NCBI RefSeq assembly: GCF_022539665.2
Contig: NC_081331.1
Coordinates: forward strand, 806,001 to 870,000
Direction: 5' to 3'
Origin: Daphnia carinata
Lineage: Eukaryota > Arthropoda > Branchiopoda > Diplostraca > Daphniidae
Length of the DNA stretch: 64,000 nt
The position numbers and the translations under genes were made by a program. This document shows positions 1 to 12,360 of the stretch, in pieces (within the stretch, counting starts at the first letter, position 1; each line of letters starts with the position of its first letter). A model generated the notes under the pieces. The model was not told the DNA's origin, did no database searches, and saw only the letters and a list, made by a program, of their open reading frames with translations.

Positions 1-750
1 AAATTCCATTTCGGAAAGCGCACATGTATTCGGTGGTGTCATTAAAAGGAAAATCAATTAAGAAGCTCGGAATGTTCTTTTATAAGCGACAATATCCACA
101 AGATCGTTGGTGAAGAGGACTGAATTTGAATACAATGAAATCATGTAACGTTGAAAGGATCTATGTTGGAATGGGCCAAGAGTCAACTAGTTTAGTCAAT
201 TCCGTTTTTTAAATAGACTGTTGTGAAAATAGGTACGAAGAGAGCAGGAAAAACAAGTTGTAGGACAGATTGCTTATATGTGTGCATACCTCGTTCAGCA
301 ATTACATACAGCGAAGCCATAAGGCGAATGCGGTTTATGGGTTCATTAATAAAAGAAATTCGTGACCGGATAGAATTTTTACGTTTAGTAGTTCAGGGAA
401 ATGTTCGTAATGCTTTTATTAGTATAGTTTTAATATGGGTAAATGAACAGCGCACATGTATGGGCTTCGGCGTGCTGTTTCGTGCATTGTTGTATTCGTT
501 CCAGAACCCCATGCTGATGGGAGTTGTAGCTTTGTAATGAGTTTGTTAGAGGATAGGGATATCAAAATAGCACCAACTTTCACGCGGTGTCCACTATATT
601 ATTGTCACCGCTTTTTAAAACAAAAGACCGCCTTACATGCCCCAAAGAAAATTATATAAATACCCGTGTTCACTGTTAAATTTACCTGAGTAGTGATCAA
701 GTTGGACGAGAAGAAGGATCTCGCAGGCCTCTCTATTTATGTAAACGAGA
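1..750. other. no supported gene; upstream of first gene
   Basis: No coding region could be supported. The longest open stretch (223-537, plus) begins at GTG, and its translation shows no domain, signal peptide or membrane segment I recognise. The last part should contain the promoter and 5' leader of the gene starting at 751. Confidence 0.5.
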
Positions 751-1948
751 ATGAAGTGTTCCAGGATTATGGTCTTTTTGCTTTTGCTGGCACTTGGAGG
801 TAAATACAAAGGTCCAATTAATTATTATTCGTTTACAAGAGACTCTCAATTGTTTTGTTAGTGTTGCAACTGGAAGGAAGCCCAATTGCGAATGGCAGAG
901 GACACGGTAGATGGAAACGATCTTTGGAGGCAATAGCAAGAAAATTGATTCGACGAGCTGCTTCTCCAGCGACGTTATCAAAATACAATCTGAAGTTTAT
1001 CAATCTAAATGAGGAGTTGAAAGGCAAGGAAAAACAGCCGACTTATCCTGCAGCATCGACTTCTAAGCCAACTTCGCGTCCAGCTGCCAAAGAAGGTGTG
1101 CACGATAAAAAGAAGAAAAAGGCAGGATTAATCAACAAAGATGTGCATGGAATATGGGGCCCAGGAATCAACGTAGAGGTTCAAAAAGATGCTCCGAGTT
1201 CTCTTCTAAGTTTTGTTCTTAAAATGATGAAGATCCCGCGGACGAAATCAGGCAAGACCTCCAAGAAAATTGTGAAATCGCTACCTCCTTCGCCATTGTC
1301 CGTCCCACCGATTCCGCCCGTGGCCATCCCGAAGGAACCCGAAGTGGATTCGTATTTGGTGGCGCTGAAAGAATCGAGAATTCCCTGTCAGTCTTTGGAA
1401 GATCCCACCGACTGTGACGACTTTACGTTGTTGTTTAAGCCGTCTTGGTACCCGCAGGCTTCGAACTTGATCCCACCGGAAACCACGCCCTTTCCTCCAC
1501 ATTCTACAACGAATATTCGTCATCTTTGGCCAATTTTATTGACCCTTCGCAATTGAAATTGGTTCAACCAGCGTCAGACTCGAACGACTTCCTTCTACAA
1601 AAACCCATTTTATTCCTTTCGCCGAATATTAAGTTCACCATCTATCATCATTCACCGCCTACTTTAGGCTCCTTAGGCGACGAGATTGCTTTACCATCTA
1701 TTGACATCGCGATGGAAACTGAATTGTCTTCCATTGACTCATCATCCGCCGAATTGTTGGCAGAAGACGAATCACCTTATGGCCGATCGTCAGATGAATC
1801 ATCTACACTTCAATCGTCAGGTGAATCACCTACTCTTCGGTTGTCAGGTGAAGGTGAATCACCTGCGCTTGATCCCATGGTCGATACGACAGGAATGAAT
1901 ATCGTTGGACCTTTGTCCGCAATGAACGTTGCACCAGTTTCAACATGA
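751..1948 (+). CDS. unrecognised secreted basic/proline-rich protein, frame broken
   Basis: I do not recognise the family. Exon 1 (751-799) encodes a hydrophobic signal peptide (MKCSRIMVFLLLLALG). A 62-nt GT-AG intron (800-861) joins in frame to exon 2. The mature N-terminus carries a dibasic site (GRWKR) followed by a basic, probably amphipathic stretch (SLEAIARKLIRR), then a Lys-rich and Pro-rich region. The first frame stays open to 1556. A second frame (stop at 1436, open from 1439 to 1948) continues with Ser/Glu-rich, weakly repetitive sequence (imperfect SGESPTL units around 1790-1880). One missing G near 1447-1449 would join the two frames (PSW then VPAGFELDP). The break may be a sequencing indel, a real lesion or an intron I could not place. 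If the first frame is used alone, the protein ends at 1556. Confidence 0.55.
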
Positions 1949-2188
1949 GCTGTGGTTTTGGCATTGATTTGCTTATAAATTATGTACACTATCTTTTTGT
2001 TCCTATATTTGTGAAACATCTTCTCATTTTAGTCAGGGGTTATGCGAAGAGCCTATGCAATATTTAATTTAATTTGTTTTGTATTTCGAAAACGTATGCT
2101 TGGAAGTACAATTCGTGCGTTGTCCATTAAACGAAAACTCCTTACATATATACCTGAGACTTGTGCCAGGATCGCTATTCATTCAATG

Positions 2189-5100
2189 TTAGACTGACGG
2201 GGAAGCAGGTGAGAATGAACGTGTTGGTCGGAAGGTTTCTGGAAGTTTGAAAAATAGGAAGACAGCCTGAACTACTGTGGCCGCTGCGAACATGACAAAA
2301 ATGTACACGCCCATCAGATTCTGTAAAGTAGGGAATGTCATGCCCACCAGGAAGTTGGTTGCCCAATTTACCTGTAATGAATCATTGATATGTAAGCACA
2401 TATTCAAATTGATACGCTGAAAAGAATAGAAATACCAAACATCCCAATGACATAATAAGAGGTCTTGGTCCGGCCGGAATGAGCTCTAATAAAGAGGATA
2501 AAACTGAAGCTGTAATTGATAACGTGAATTTCATGCAAACCTGGTGGGAGGAAGAAAGGCAATGGACCGACACCGACATCAAAGAAAACCACGTAAATCA
2601 ACAAGGCGGCGATGCAGCAATAAGGAATCCACGAGGCTTTGCTCTGCGTGATAGTTTCATTGATTGCGGTATTGAATTTGAATGTCAATGAGTGAATATT
2701 TACTATGAAGAAGATGCAAAGAGCTAGGACGACAAGGAAAACGCTAACACCGATAGTACTAATCATCATTAAGGGCCTTCGACAAAATCGTGCGGTGAGG
2801 AAGACGACGCACGCTGTCATAACAACATTGATGAAACCAGCTCCCAATAGAGCCAACCTGTCAAATTTTAAAACGAAAGAATATACCTTAGAACATAAGC
2901 ATAGTCTATACTATTGTTGTTAATCATACTCGGCTTGTTGCTTATCCAGTCCAGCTGACAAGAATATGTCAGTTGAGTAATAGAGAACCTTTAGAGATTA
3001 AGGAAAGCGTCATTGTTTAATCAATAATTTGTTTTATTCTTTGTCCTACCGCGTTGATACCACTCAGCTGGTTACCAAGATGCATAACCACAACGCATGC
3101 AAATGGCCAACGAAGACTTTTCTTTGCCCAAATCGTTTTCAATGTCCAGCTCGATTGCGAATTTGTGGTATTCAGTCCATCTTTAGGCATTTCGGCCGTT
3201 GCCCGAGTGGCTTCTCGACGCAATTCCTCTATCTCCGGTCCTAATTGATCAACAGGAAGTCCTCTCAAACAAGAGAGCTCTAAAAAAAGGGCAATAGTCC
3301 GGTAAAAGAATGAAATTTATCAAAAGGATGTGACGTAATGTAGCCAAAGTGAATAAACCTTTAAAAGCGAGATCAGTTTTCTGTTGCAAGACAAAGAGAT
3401 ATCTCGGACTTTCTGGAAGATAATACCAAACAGCCAGACATAGCAAGGCAGGAATGCAGGTTAAGGCAAGCAGCACGTTCCAGTTGTCTTCATTGCCTGA
3501 GTTTAGACAGTCCACAAAAACAATACTGCTCATTAATGCGGAACAGCAATTAGCTTCGCGTAACAGATGGGATTTGACTTACCGAGCAATTTTTCGAGAC
3601 TAAGAACTTGGCCAATAAAAAGTCCTAAATTAATTCCTACTGGGCATAGAAGACCTGTAGAGGGAAAACGATGTCTGCTTATTATTTCCAAAATTATGTT
3701 ATGTAATCAGAGATACCAAGAACATTCTGTGTCGCTGGGGTTGATATTTCGGACATGTAAAGTGGCATAAAACTGGTGGACATGCCTTTAAGGAATGAAT
3801 TCATAATGAGATACAGGCAATCATTTTTTTTTCCTCATTGAATTTTGAGTGGGTCAAATGGAAAAGGATACGCACCTGCACCAATCCCGACAATAAATCG
3901 CCCTATGAGTAACATCTCCACTGATTGCGCAATGCCGCACGTACCAAAGAAGATAGCTGCTATCACGTTCACCGAGCTATTTACCAATAAAGTATTTTTC
4001 CTGTAAGGTTGTTTGAATAAGATAAGTTGACGTGATAAAATTCTCTCGTAGTTTGGATATCAGTTTCACCTGCCGATTCGATTAGCTATCGAGCCGCCCA
4101 TAAGAGCACCCATGCCTCCTCCTATCAGGAAAATACTAACAACAAATGCCCATAGTAATTCCAATGGAGTTTCTTCGATAGCTGTGCCATAAGTGTGCAA
4201 TATGCTGGAATTACAAAAGTCCACAATGACCTAGTGAAAAGAAACAAACATCATTTAGTAGGCTAAACACAATCTTAACAGACTTATCAAACTTTAGCGG
4301 TTACATAGCTGTGATTTAAAAGCTCATCTTATTTACTATTTACAATAGTTAATGCAGTGGCAAGAGTCTAATGAGATTACAGACATTTTGTTAACGAAAA
4401 TATCAGTAAGAATAATGAATTGCGAAGACGATAATGGAAACAAGAATCAAGTAATCATGTTCGTGCCAACGGATTGTTAATTGGACACGTGAAGACTTGG
4501 CCTACTTGTTGTGGGCTATTCAAGATTCCGATGTTGTAACCAGCGGGAATAACAGTTCCAAGTGTGGTTGCCACTGCAGTCACGATCAATAGGCTGCTCC
4601 AGGACTTGTTCTACATAAGAAAGATAGAAGAAGAAAAAAGCTATTGTTTTGTTTAGATTACACCAGATTGAAAGAAATTGGCAGTGGTAGACTACGACGT
4701 ATGGCGTAATGCCAAGAAAGGGTTTAAGGAAAACCAGTTTCGTTTCATGACCATAACATGGTTCAATTTTTTAGCGCTTATTTGGCAAAATCCATATGTA
4801 AAACTTGACGTATTAAATAGACTGGTATTTTTTTAATTAAACAAGTTTATGTTTCCATCTCGTCAAACAAATGCGGATAAAAAGCGGTAAGGTAGAACAG
4901 CGATACATGGTGCTAGTCGCATAATAAAACAACAGTGCTTATTGTTTAAAATTTCATACTTATTCATGAAATCACTTAAACACAGCGGCGTTGTAAATCA
5001 CAAAATAGTTAAAGGCTATACTTTACTGTAGTATAAGAAATTTAGCACTTGGGTAAATTAGCACATACTTGATGAACTGATACCGGCCTTTTCCCTTCCG

Positions 5101-5221
5101 CATCGGGCAAGAAAGGCTCTTCGACTCCATCAGGATCCGCTAAATGAGACCGTCTGGCCACATCTAGCTTCCTGTCGACCGATCCCCAGACTCCTCTATC
5201 CCATCTGTCACTAACGTTCAT
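2189..5221 (-). CDS. GLUT-type facilitative sugar transporter (SLC2A family)
   Basis: Major facilitator superfamily sugar porter of the plasma membrane, split into about 12 short exons. The start is the ATG at 5221, followed by a hydrophilic N-terminus of about 50 residues. Family landmarks occur in order: GYNIGILNSPQQ in TM1 (4.5 kb), GRFIVGIGAGA (3.9 kb), GMSTSFMPLYMSEIS (3.75 kb), the loop motif PESPRYL (3.4 kb), NQLSGINA spliced to VLYYSTDIF (3.05 and 2.97 kb), FFDVGVGPLPFF (2.55 kb), ELIPAGPRP (2.5 kb) and a terminal PETFRPT (2.2 kb) where mammalian GLUTs read PETKG. The tryptophan of the GPxPW motif is Phe here, and the first Gln of QQLSGIN is Asn, so sugar preference cannot be assigned. 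Splice junctions checked between 2.4 and 3.1 kb keep the frame. Other sugar porters such as trehalose transporters are less likely given the TM1 motif. Confidence 0.88.
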
Positions 5222-5940
5222 GGCACGGCACGCGTGAATTTCACCGTACAGTCAGTGGCGTTAGAGAACCACCAGATTGGACGACATACTGTGCTTTGGC
5301 TAGATCGGGTGCTGAAACTAGTTTGAACCACACACCCTACCGTCATATAGATCGTCCATTGGATCTGTTTCATTCAGCTATCGAGCTTGCACACGCGCAT
5401 TTGTGTCGAGCTGCGTCAGCAGATACAGCTTACAAGTAAATAAATAGCAATAATCAGAGTTTTACTCGCCACCTCGTGATAAGTAAAAGAGTAATTTAAA
5501 AGTGTCATCCTCGAAATCAATCTCTGTTGGTTTTCTTTTTGTTGAGTAGTTTAGACTAATAAAAATATCTGTTTTGTTTGGATTTTTGCTTCTTAGCGAT
5601 GTTACTAGTTACTCTATTTTCTGTTAAACCGGGTTCCAGATTATTTTTTAAGTGTTCCATTATTAGCAAAACCGATAAAATTTACGAGATTAAGGACGGT
5701 GGAGATAAAGCAATTGTAAAATAAGTATTTATTTAAATAAGAGAAAATACAATTTAGCGAATTTAGTAAGCTTTTTGTTGTAGCCAAATTACCATCTGGC
5801 AACAGCTGAACATTCATATTAACAACACAGGCATCACCGAGTCGCGCCACAGAGATTCTGTAGTTTTGGGATGTGTGATAAGAGTTTATCAAAATTTCTG
5901 TGTGCATGTGTTGTTTTGTGACATAAATAACAAAACACAA
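5222..5940. other. divergent intergenic region between transporter and ZMYND11
   Basis: The transporter (minus) and ZMYND11 (plus) start about 720 bp apart, so this stretch should hold both promoters and 5' leaders. I see no coding exon, RNA gene or repeat in it. Confidence 0.5.
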
Positions 5941-8822
5941 ATGGAAGCGTGTTTACCTCAGACAAAAGTTTACCGTCGAGGAGATCCATTGACGTGCCAG
6001 CGTATTTGGGATGCTATTAAAGTTATAAAATATGATCGTAAATCTGCCACTGCTGAGAATATTAGTCGGTATTGCTGCAAAAATTATAATCTCGAAGGGA
6101 AACTTGTAAAAGGACAACTTGACTTGCTGGTAGAGGATAATCTGATCATCAAAAAGAGTACTGCTCCAGTGAAAGGGTGTAACAAAGGTGTTGAACAAAC
6201 TATCTTTGCCATTCCGGTAAGATGGGGCCACATCACCTTATAGCCAACAATTGATGTTTATGATTCACTAACTACGATTGCATTTCTTTCAGCTGGCATC
6301 TGAAATTGATCTGACAGGAAAAAATGATTGGTACTGTTTCTATTGTCACAAACCTGGAGAAGTTTTGGCCTGCACTTCTTGCCCACGAGTTTACCATATA
6401 GCATGTCTGAATGACTTAAAGCATGAAGATGTTACAGAAAAGTTTGTTTGTTTGCTTTGCAAAGTAAGTAGCTGTCTAGTCCTCTCTAATGCAAAAAATA
6501 ATATAATTTTTTTAATGCAAATTTTGCCATTTAAGGAAATCAAATGTGAGGAAAGTAAAGAAGATTCTGAAGCCAGAGGTGAATTAAATCTTCTTCTCAG
6601 TTTTGCGTGTGCCAGATTAGAGGAAAAGGTACAACTTGGTAGATACAGTAATATTTGTAAGCGACAAATAATAGTTAATAAATATAACATAGACTGTGTG
6701 TTTTCATTGTTCCATGGTTGCTCCAGAATAACTGATAATTACATATTTCCATTCTAGCTACCCATGGAAAATTACGTCTGGAACTCCGTGAACAACAACG
6801 CCGCATATAACACTCCATTTACCACCGACAGGTGTGCGGCACGCCTTACGAAAATGTATGTTTGTGGCACACAACACTTTGGCAAACATGTTTCAACTTC
6901 AAACACTTGTTCTCTACTATTAGGCCTAAGCAAGTCAGCTCCAGTGTGGAAGAAGAGGACAAATGGAGAGCCAAGTTCCTGCTTCGGTTACCTATGATGA
7001 GTCTTCCAAGTATGAACGATAGAGCCGATCGCCAAGTTTACAAGTCGCTTGCCCAATTTCTGATGGATGCAGACACCGTGGTTCACAATGTTACCATCTT
7101 TCATGGAGGTCCGTAAATTACCAAAAAAAAACAAAGACACCTTTTATGGCAATTGCCGTCATTGTCTCAATATTTAAAATTTATTTCTGTTTATTGTTCT
7201 GTAGGTTAATATGATAGTGCTAGGCAATTTCTCTTATCTTTTGCCTTAATTTTGTTCTTTTTCCTTTACCTGGCTAAGCACGTTTTCGTAAAGATGTGTG
7301 AGGAGAAGTGTAGAAATATTGATGTCAAGTACTCAGCGATAACTAACAAATCAATTTTACTTACATAGAACACAGCCTGTTGGCCGATTCTGCAAGAGTA
7401 ATGAAAAGGGACTGTGCGTACGAATTGGGTGAAATAAACTTATGCCGGGACTGTTACAAGAGATCAAACATGCAAGAAGAACCGGACTGGTTTTGCCATC
7501 CTTGTAATCCGTCACACGAACTGGTTTATGCCAAGGCGAAAGGATTCCCATACTGGCCTGCCAAAGTATAGATTTTTGGCCACATTTTACATCTCTTGTT
7601 CACAGTTTGTTCTTCATGTTCTTATGATATCACTTTTTGAAAATGTTTTTATTTGTTCTAGGTTCTTAGAATCATCAATGGTAGAGAATACGACGTCCGT
7701 TTTTTTGGACACGGGCATGACCGATTAACTTTGGACAAGAGCTTTACTCGTCCTATAACTTGTAACGTAACATCGCTAGTGGTATGTTGTCAAAACTGTT
7801 TTTATTAGTTCGACTTGATGCATAATATTTATCTTAGCCTAAACGCTCTGCGGCATGGGTCAAAGCTGTCGATGAACTTAAAAAACACCAGGCGATGCTT
7901 GCCGAAGCAGCTTTAAATAGCTCAAATGACGAAGAGGAATATGATGACGATTATCAGCATGGTGAGAATGGTGCAACTGGGAAACCTTCAGTTGCCGAAT
8001 CACCGACGCAGAACCGATCTCATTATTTAAAACCATTCAGCGTTTACCTGAACCGCTTGGAAGTTCCAGCAGTGGTAGAGGAAATCGCCAAATTATCGGA
8101 ACCATTGATTTGCGGTTCAAAATTGCCTTTTTCGGTATTTGTTAACCAAATTTTCTGTACGCCTTTAATAATCAAAATTATTAATATACTGTATCATTTT
8201 TAGGAGGAAAGCGTTATCTCTCAAGATGTGACTGCGGAAAATTCATTGACGGATCTTATATCTTCAATAATTATCGAGGACAATCCCCTCTTCTCAAAGG
8301 CGAATGATACAGAAAACGAAGAAATAACTGTAAAGGATTTTGTGTCTTCTGCGATGTCTCGGGATGGGCATAAACTAAATGAAGAATGCATCGAATTATT
8401 AGCTGCAAGAGAAAGAATTGCCGTGCTCGAGAAAGACATAGAAAGTCAACGACAACAGATCCAGGCTCATAAGCAACAGATTGATAGTCAAAGGGATGAG
8501 ATTGAAACCCAAAAACATGACCATGCTTCCATGATTCGTTCCTTAAAAGAGCAACATGCTAAAGAAATTGCAGAAACCAAAAGCAAAATCTGGGTATTTA
8601 TATATATATATACTTTATTTCTATAAATTGTTTGTCAAAACTTGTTTATTAATTTTTATTTTATTTTGCATGTGAAAGTGTTCAAATGGATGTGGAGCAG
8701 AAGGAATTTACCATTGCTGTTTCAGTGTTGCATACTGTAATACCATATGTCAACAGCTGCATTGGAAATCCAATCACAAAAAGAGCTGCAGAAGAGAGAG
8801 AGAAAGCAAACGAGTCAAATGA
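5941..8822 (+). CDS. ZMYND11: ZMYND11 (BS69)-like chromatin reader
   Basis: Nuclear chromatin reader. The vertebrate protein binds H3.3K36me3 through its bromo-PWWP module and restrains transcription elongation. All domains are visible in order. An N-terminal winged-helix-like segment starts at the ATG. A PHD finger follows ([20 protein letters not shown], 6.33 kb). Next comes a degenerate bromodomain ([20 protein letters not shown], 7.03-7.1 kb), then the zinc-binding linker ([20 protein letters not shown]). The PWWP domain is split between two exons ([13 protein letters not shown] at 7.53 kb and [13 protein letters not shown] at 7.7 kb). A coiled coil rich in Gln/Glu (8.4-8.58 kb) precedes the C-terminal MYND finger ([14 protein letters not shown]). 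About ten exons splice in frame. The MYND reading frame ends at the TGA at 8820-8822, just after CRRERE, as in the human protein (CRRKR end). Confidence 0.93.
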
Positions 8823-8940
8823 CCTTACCAAACATGAAGACATAAAATAAGAAGAATAACCATTCCTAAACAAGAACTAACTGTATTAAAACCGTTGACA
8901 CAAAATACACATTGCAGACATTACATCAGTCAGCACAAGC

Positions 8941-9301
8941 TCATTGCCACAGCAAACTGTAAAAGAGAAAAACAATATATAAGAAAATCATGTTGGTAAT
9001 GGTAAAATGGTAAATATCACCGAACCACTACAAACCTCATGATTGTAATAGGAGGCATCCCAGGATCTGTACCTTGACGAAACCCTACAAAGAAAATAAT
9101 TGTTTTTCTTATTACAAAGTTAAACGTCATTGGTATAGACGTAAAAAGGAAATGTAAAGTAACTGCACAAGTTCAACTGTGCTTATTACAAAATTTACCT
9201 AAATAAAGAACTGTGGGGATGAAGCTCCAATGAAATATCGTCTTTCCGAAATTGACAACGGCGGTCAGTTTCTTTTTGGTATCGGGACTCAGCTTAGCCA
9301 T
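8941..9301 (-). CDS. TOMM7: mitochondrial import receptor subunit TOM7
   Basis: Small tail-anchored subunit of the outer-membrane TOM pore; it modulates assembly of the complex. The gene is too short for ordinary ORF detection and has three coding exons: 9301-9199, 9084-9036 and 8956-8941. Joined, they give 168 nt, that is 55 residues plus stop, exactly the length of human TOM7. The protein starts MAKLSPDTKKKLT, has the membrane segment FGKTIFHWSFIPTVLYLGF, then the hallmark RQGTDPGMP and ends SLLWQ (human: RGADPGMP, SLLWG). Both introns have GT-AG ends. It lies 118 bp from the ZMYND11 stop, tail to tail. Confidence 0.93.
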
Positions 9302-9510
9302 ATTAGCGTTTTTATGCAAACAAGGATTCGAAGCTAACACCTCGTGTCTTTCTTACAGCTGCAAAATGAAAGTTGCTAACTAAAACCATGAAGTATCCCA
9401 AGAGTAGTCACTAGGGTACCCTTGGCATTGGAGAGCTTGAGCTGTGCATGTAAAGCTCCATAGATGGTGTTGCGGCTGTTCAGTGTGGAATTGGAAGGAA
9501 GAAAATTGCA

Positions 9511-9525
9511 GGGGGGGGGGGGGGG
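9511..9525. repeat. poly-G run (15 nt)
   Basis: Uninterrupted run of 15 G, just outside the left arm of the foldback element. Its length is likely to vary between reads and individuals. Confidence 0.9.
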
Positions 9526-9530
9526 AATTG

Positions 9531-10264
9531 TGCGCTAGCGCTGTAGCGTACTGGCGCGCTAGCATTGCGTCAAATACTCGGTCTATTTCAAAAACGATTA
9601 GAGTAATGAAAAAAATAGCAATTTTCCCGGAATCAGCATTCAATTTTGAATATATCCCGTGATATTCAACCAATTCCGATTAGTGTCAGTTTTAGCAGAA
9701 AATTTTTTTAAGCCTGACTAAAATAATAAGCCCGATTTTTCTTATTTTTTCGTTTTTTATGTTTAATTAAAAAACCATAAGGCCTATCGAAAAATAAACT
9801 TGATTTCCGTGATGTGCATTCCGTTCTGAATCGAAACCACGTATTTTAAGCGAACTTTAAAATTTAGCCAAAAATGAAAAAGTGCAAAGGCTATAGCCTT
9901 ACCACTTTTGTCAAAATCGACCAAAAATGACATCTTTTGGAATTCCATGAAAATCACACAGTATAATCAAAATTAACGCTGATTCAGAAAAAGCCACTCG
10001 TTTTCTTGTCAAGTTAGTCGTTTTTGAATTACACCGAATATTCGTGCAAAAAATAAGAAAAGTCGGTCTTATTATTTTAGTCGGGCTTAAGATTTTTTCT
10101 GCAAAACCGGCATTCATCGGAATTGGTTGAATATCACAATATATACTCAAAATTGAATGCTGATTCTGGGAAAATTGTTCTATTTTTCATTAATACAACT
10201 GTTTTTTTTAATACATCGAATCGAAGTACTTACTAGCGCGCCAGTACGCAGCAGCGTTAGCGCG
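9531..10264. mobile_element. foldback / long-terminal-inverted-repeat element
   Basis: The two ends are inverted copies of each other. The left end begins GCGCTAGCGCTGTAGCGTAC (9532 onward). The reverse complement of the right end (about 10232-10263) reads GCGCTAACGCTGCTGCGTAC. The similarity continues inward for about 220 bp: arms roughly 9532-9752 and 10045-10263, both containing the ATCAGCATTC...TGATATTCAACCAATTCCGA block and AAGCC(C/T)GACTAAAATAATAAG. The loop of about 290 bp has no open frame or transposase motif. I read it as a non-autonomous foldback or MITE-like element. Exact ends and target-site duplication were not identified. Confidence 0.75.
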
Positions 10265-10299
10265 ATGCAGTACAAAATTTGGCGTACTTAAAAATTGCT

Positions 10300-10445
10300 A
10301 ACTCTACATGATTTAGATTCAAAATATAACGAGAATCGCGAAAATGAACTTCGTTTTGGCGGGTAGCTTATGGATTTTGAGTAATCTAAAATATAAAAGT
10401 AGTTACGATAGAAATTTTAAGCCCGACAAAATAAGCCCGAGGCCC
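10300..10445. repeat. AT-rich repeat with AAGCCCGAC units, copy 1
   Basis: This block, directly right of the foldback element, matches 20093-20222 in inverted orientation. Shared landmarks are GATTTTGAGTAATCTAAAATATAAAAGTA and AAATTTTAAGCCCGAC. It belongs to the same family as the foldback arms, or was inserted beside them. Confidence 0.7.
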
Positions 10446-10871
10446 CTTTGGAAAGTTAAAGCTGCAACTCAGCATTTGATTTGTCTACCAATCGATATAC
10501 TTATTTATTTAATTTATTATATATTTTTATTCGTAACGAATTAGAAGTAAATAGTGTGTTCGTAGTTCCTACGATGAAAGAATTATTTATCAAGATTATA
10601 CCATGATTCCATTAACGTCAGACATATAGGCTGTAGGTGCCTCAGGTGATTTTAAATCTTTATTTTTTTGTATCTGGCAGACGACAGCATACTCGTATTT
10701 CCACGTGTAACAACTGTCAGACGTCAAATCCCAAACTTGCCCTGGTAACCAACGTGTTGTTTTCTCCTATAGACACCACTTGCACAACTGGACGACTCCC
10801 GAATGGAATTTTCATTAGACTTATTTTAAAAACTGTATTTTCTGTATTGCAGTTAAATTTAATACCAAAAG

Positions 10872-12360
<1,489 letters not shown>

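Noticed and set aside
223..537. 104-codon open frame on plus strand
   Set aside because: GTG start, no ATG context, signal peptide, domain or splice context; no support beyond length.
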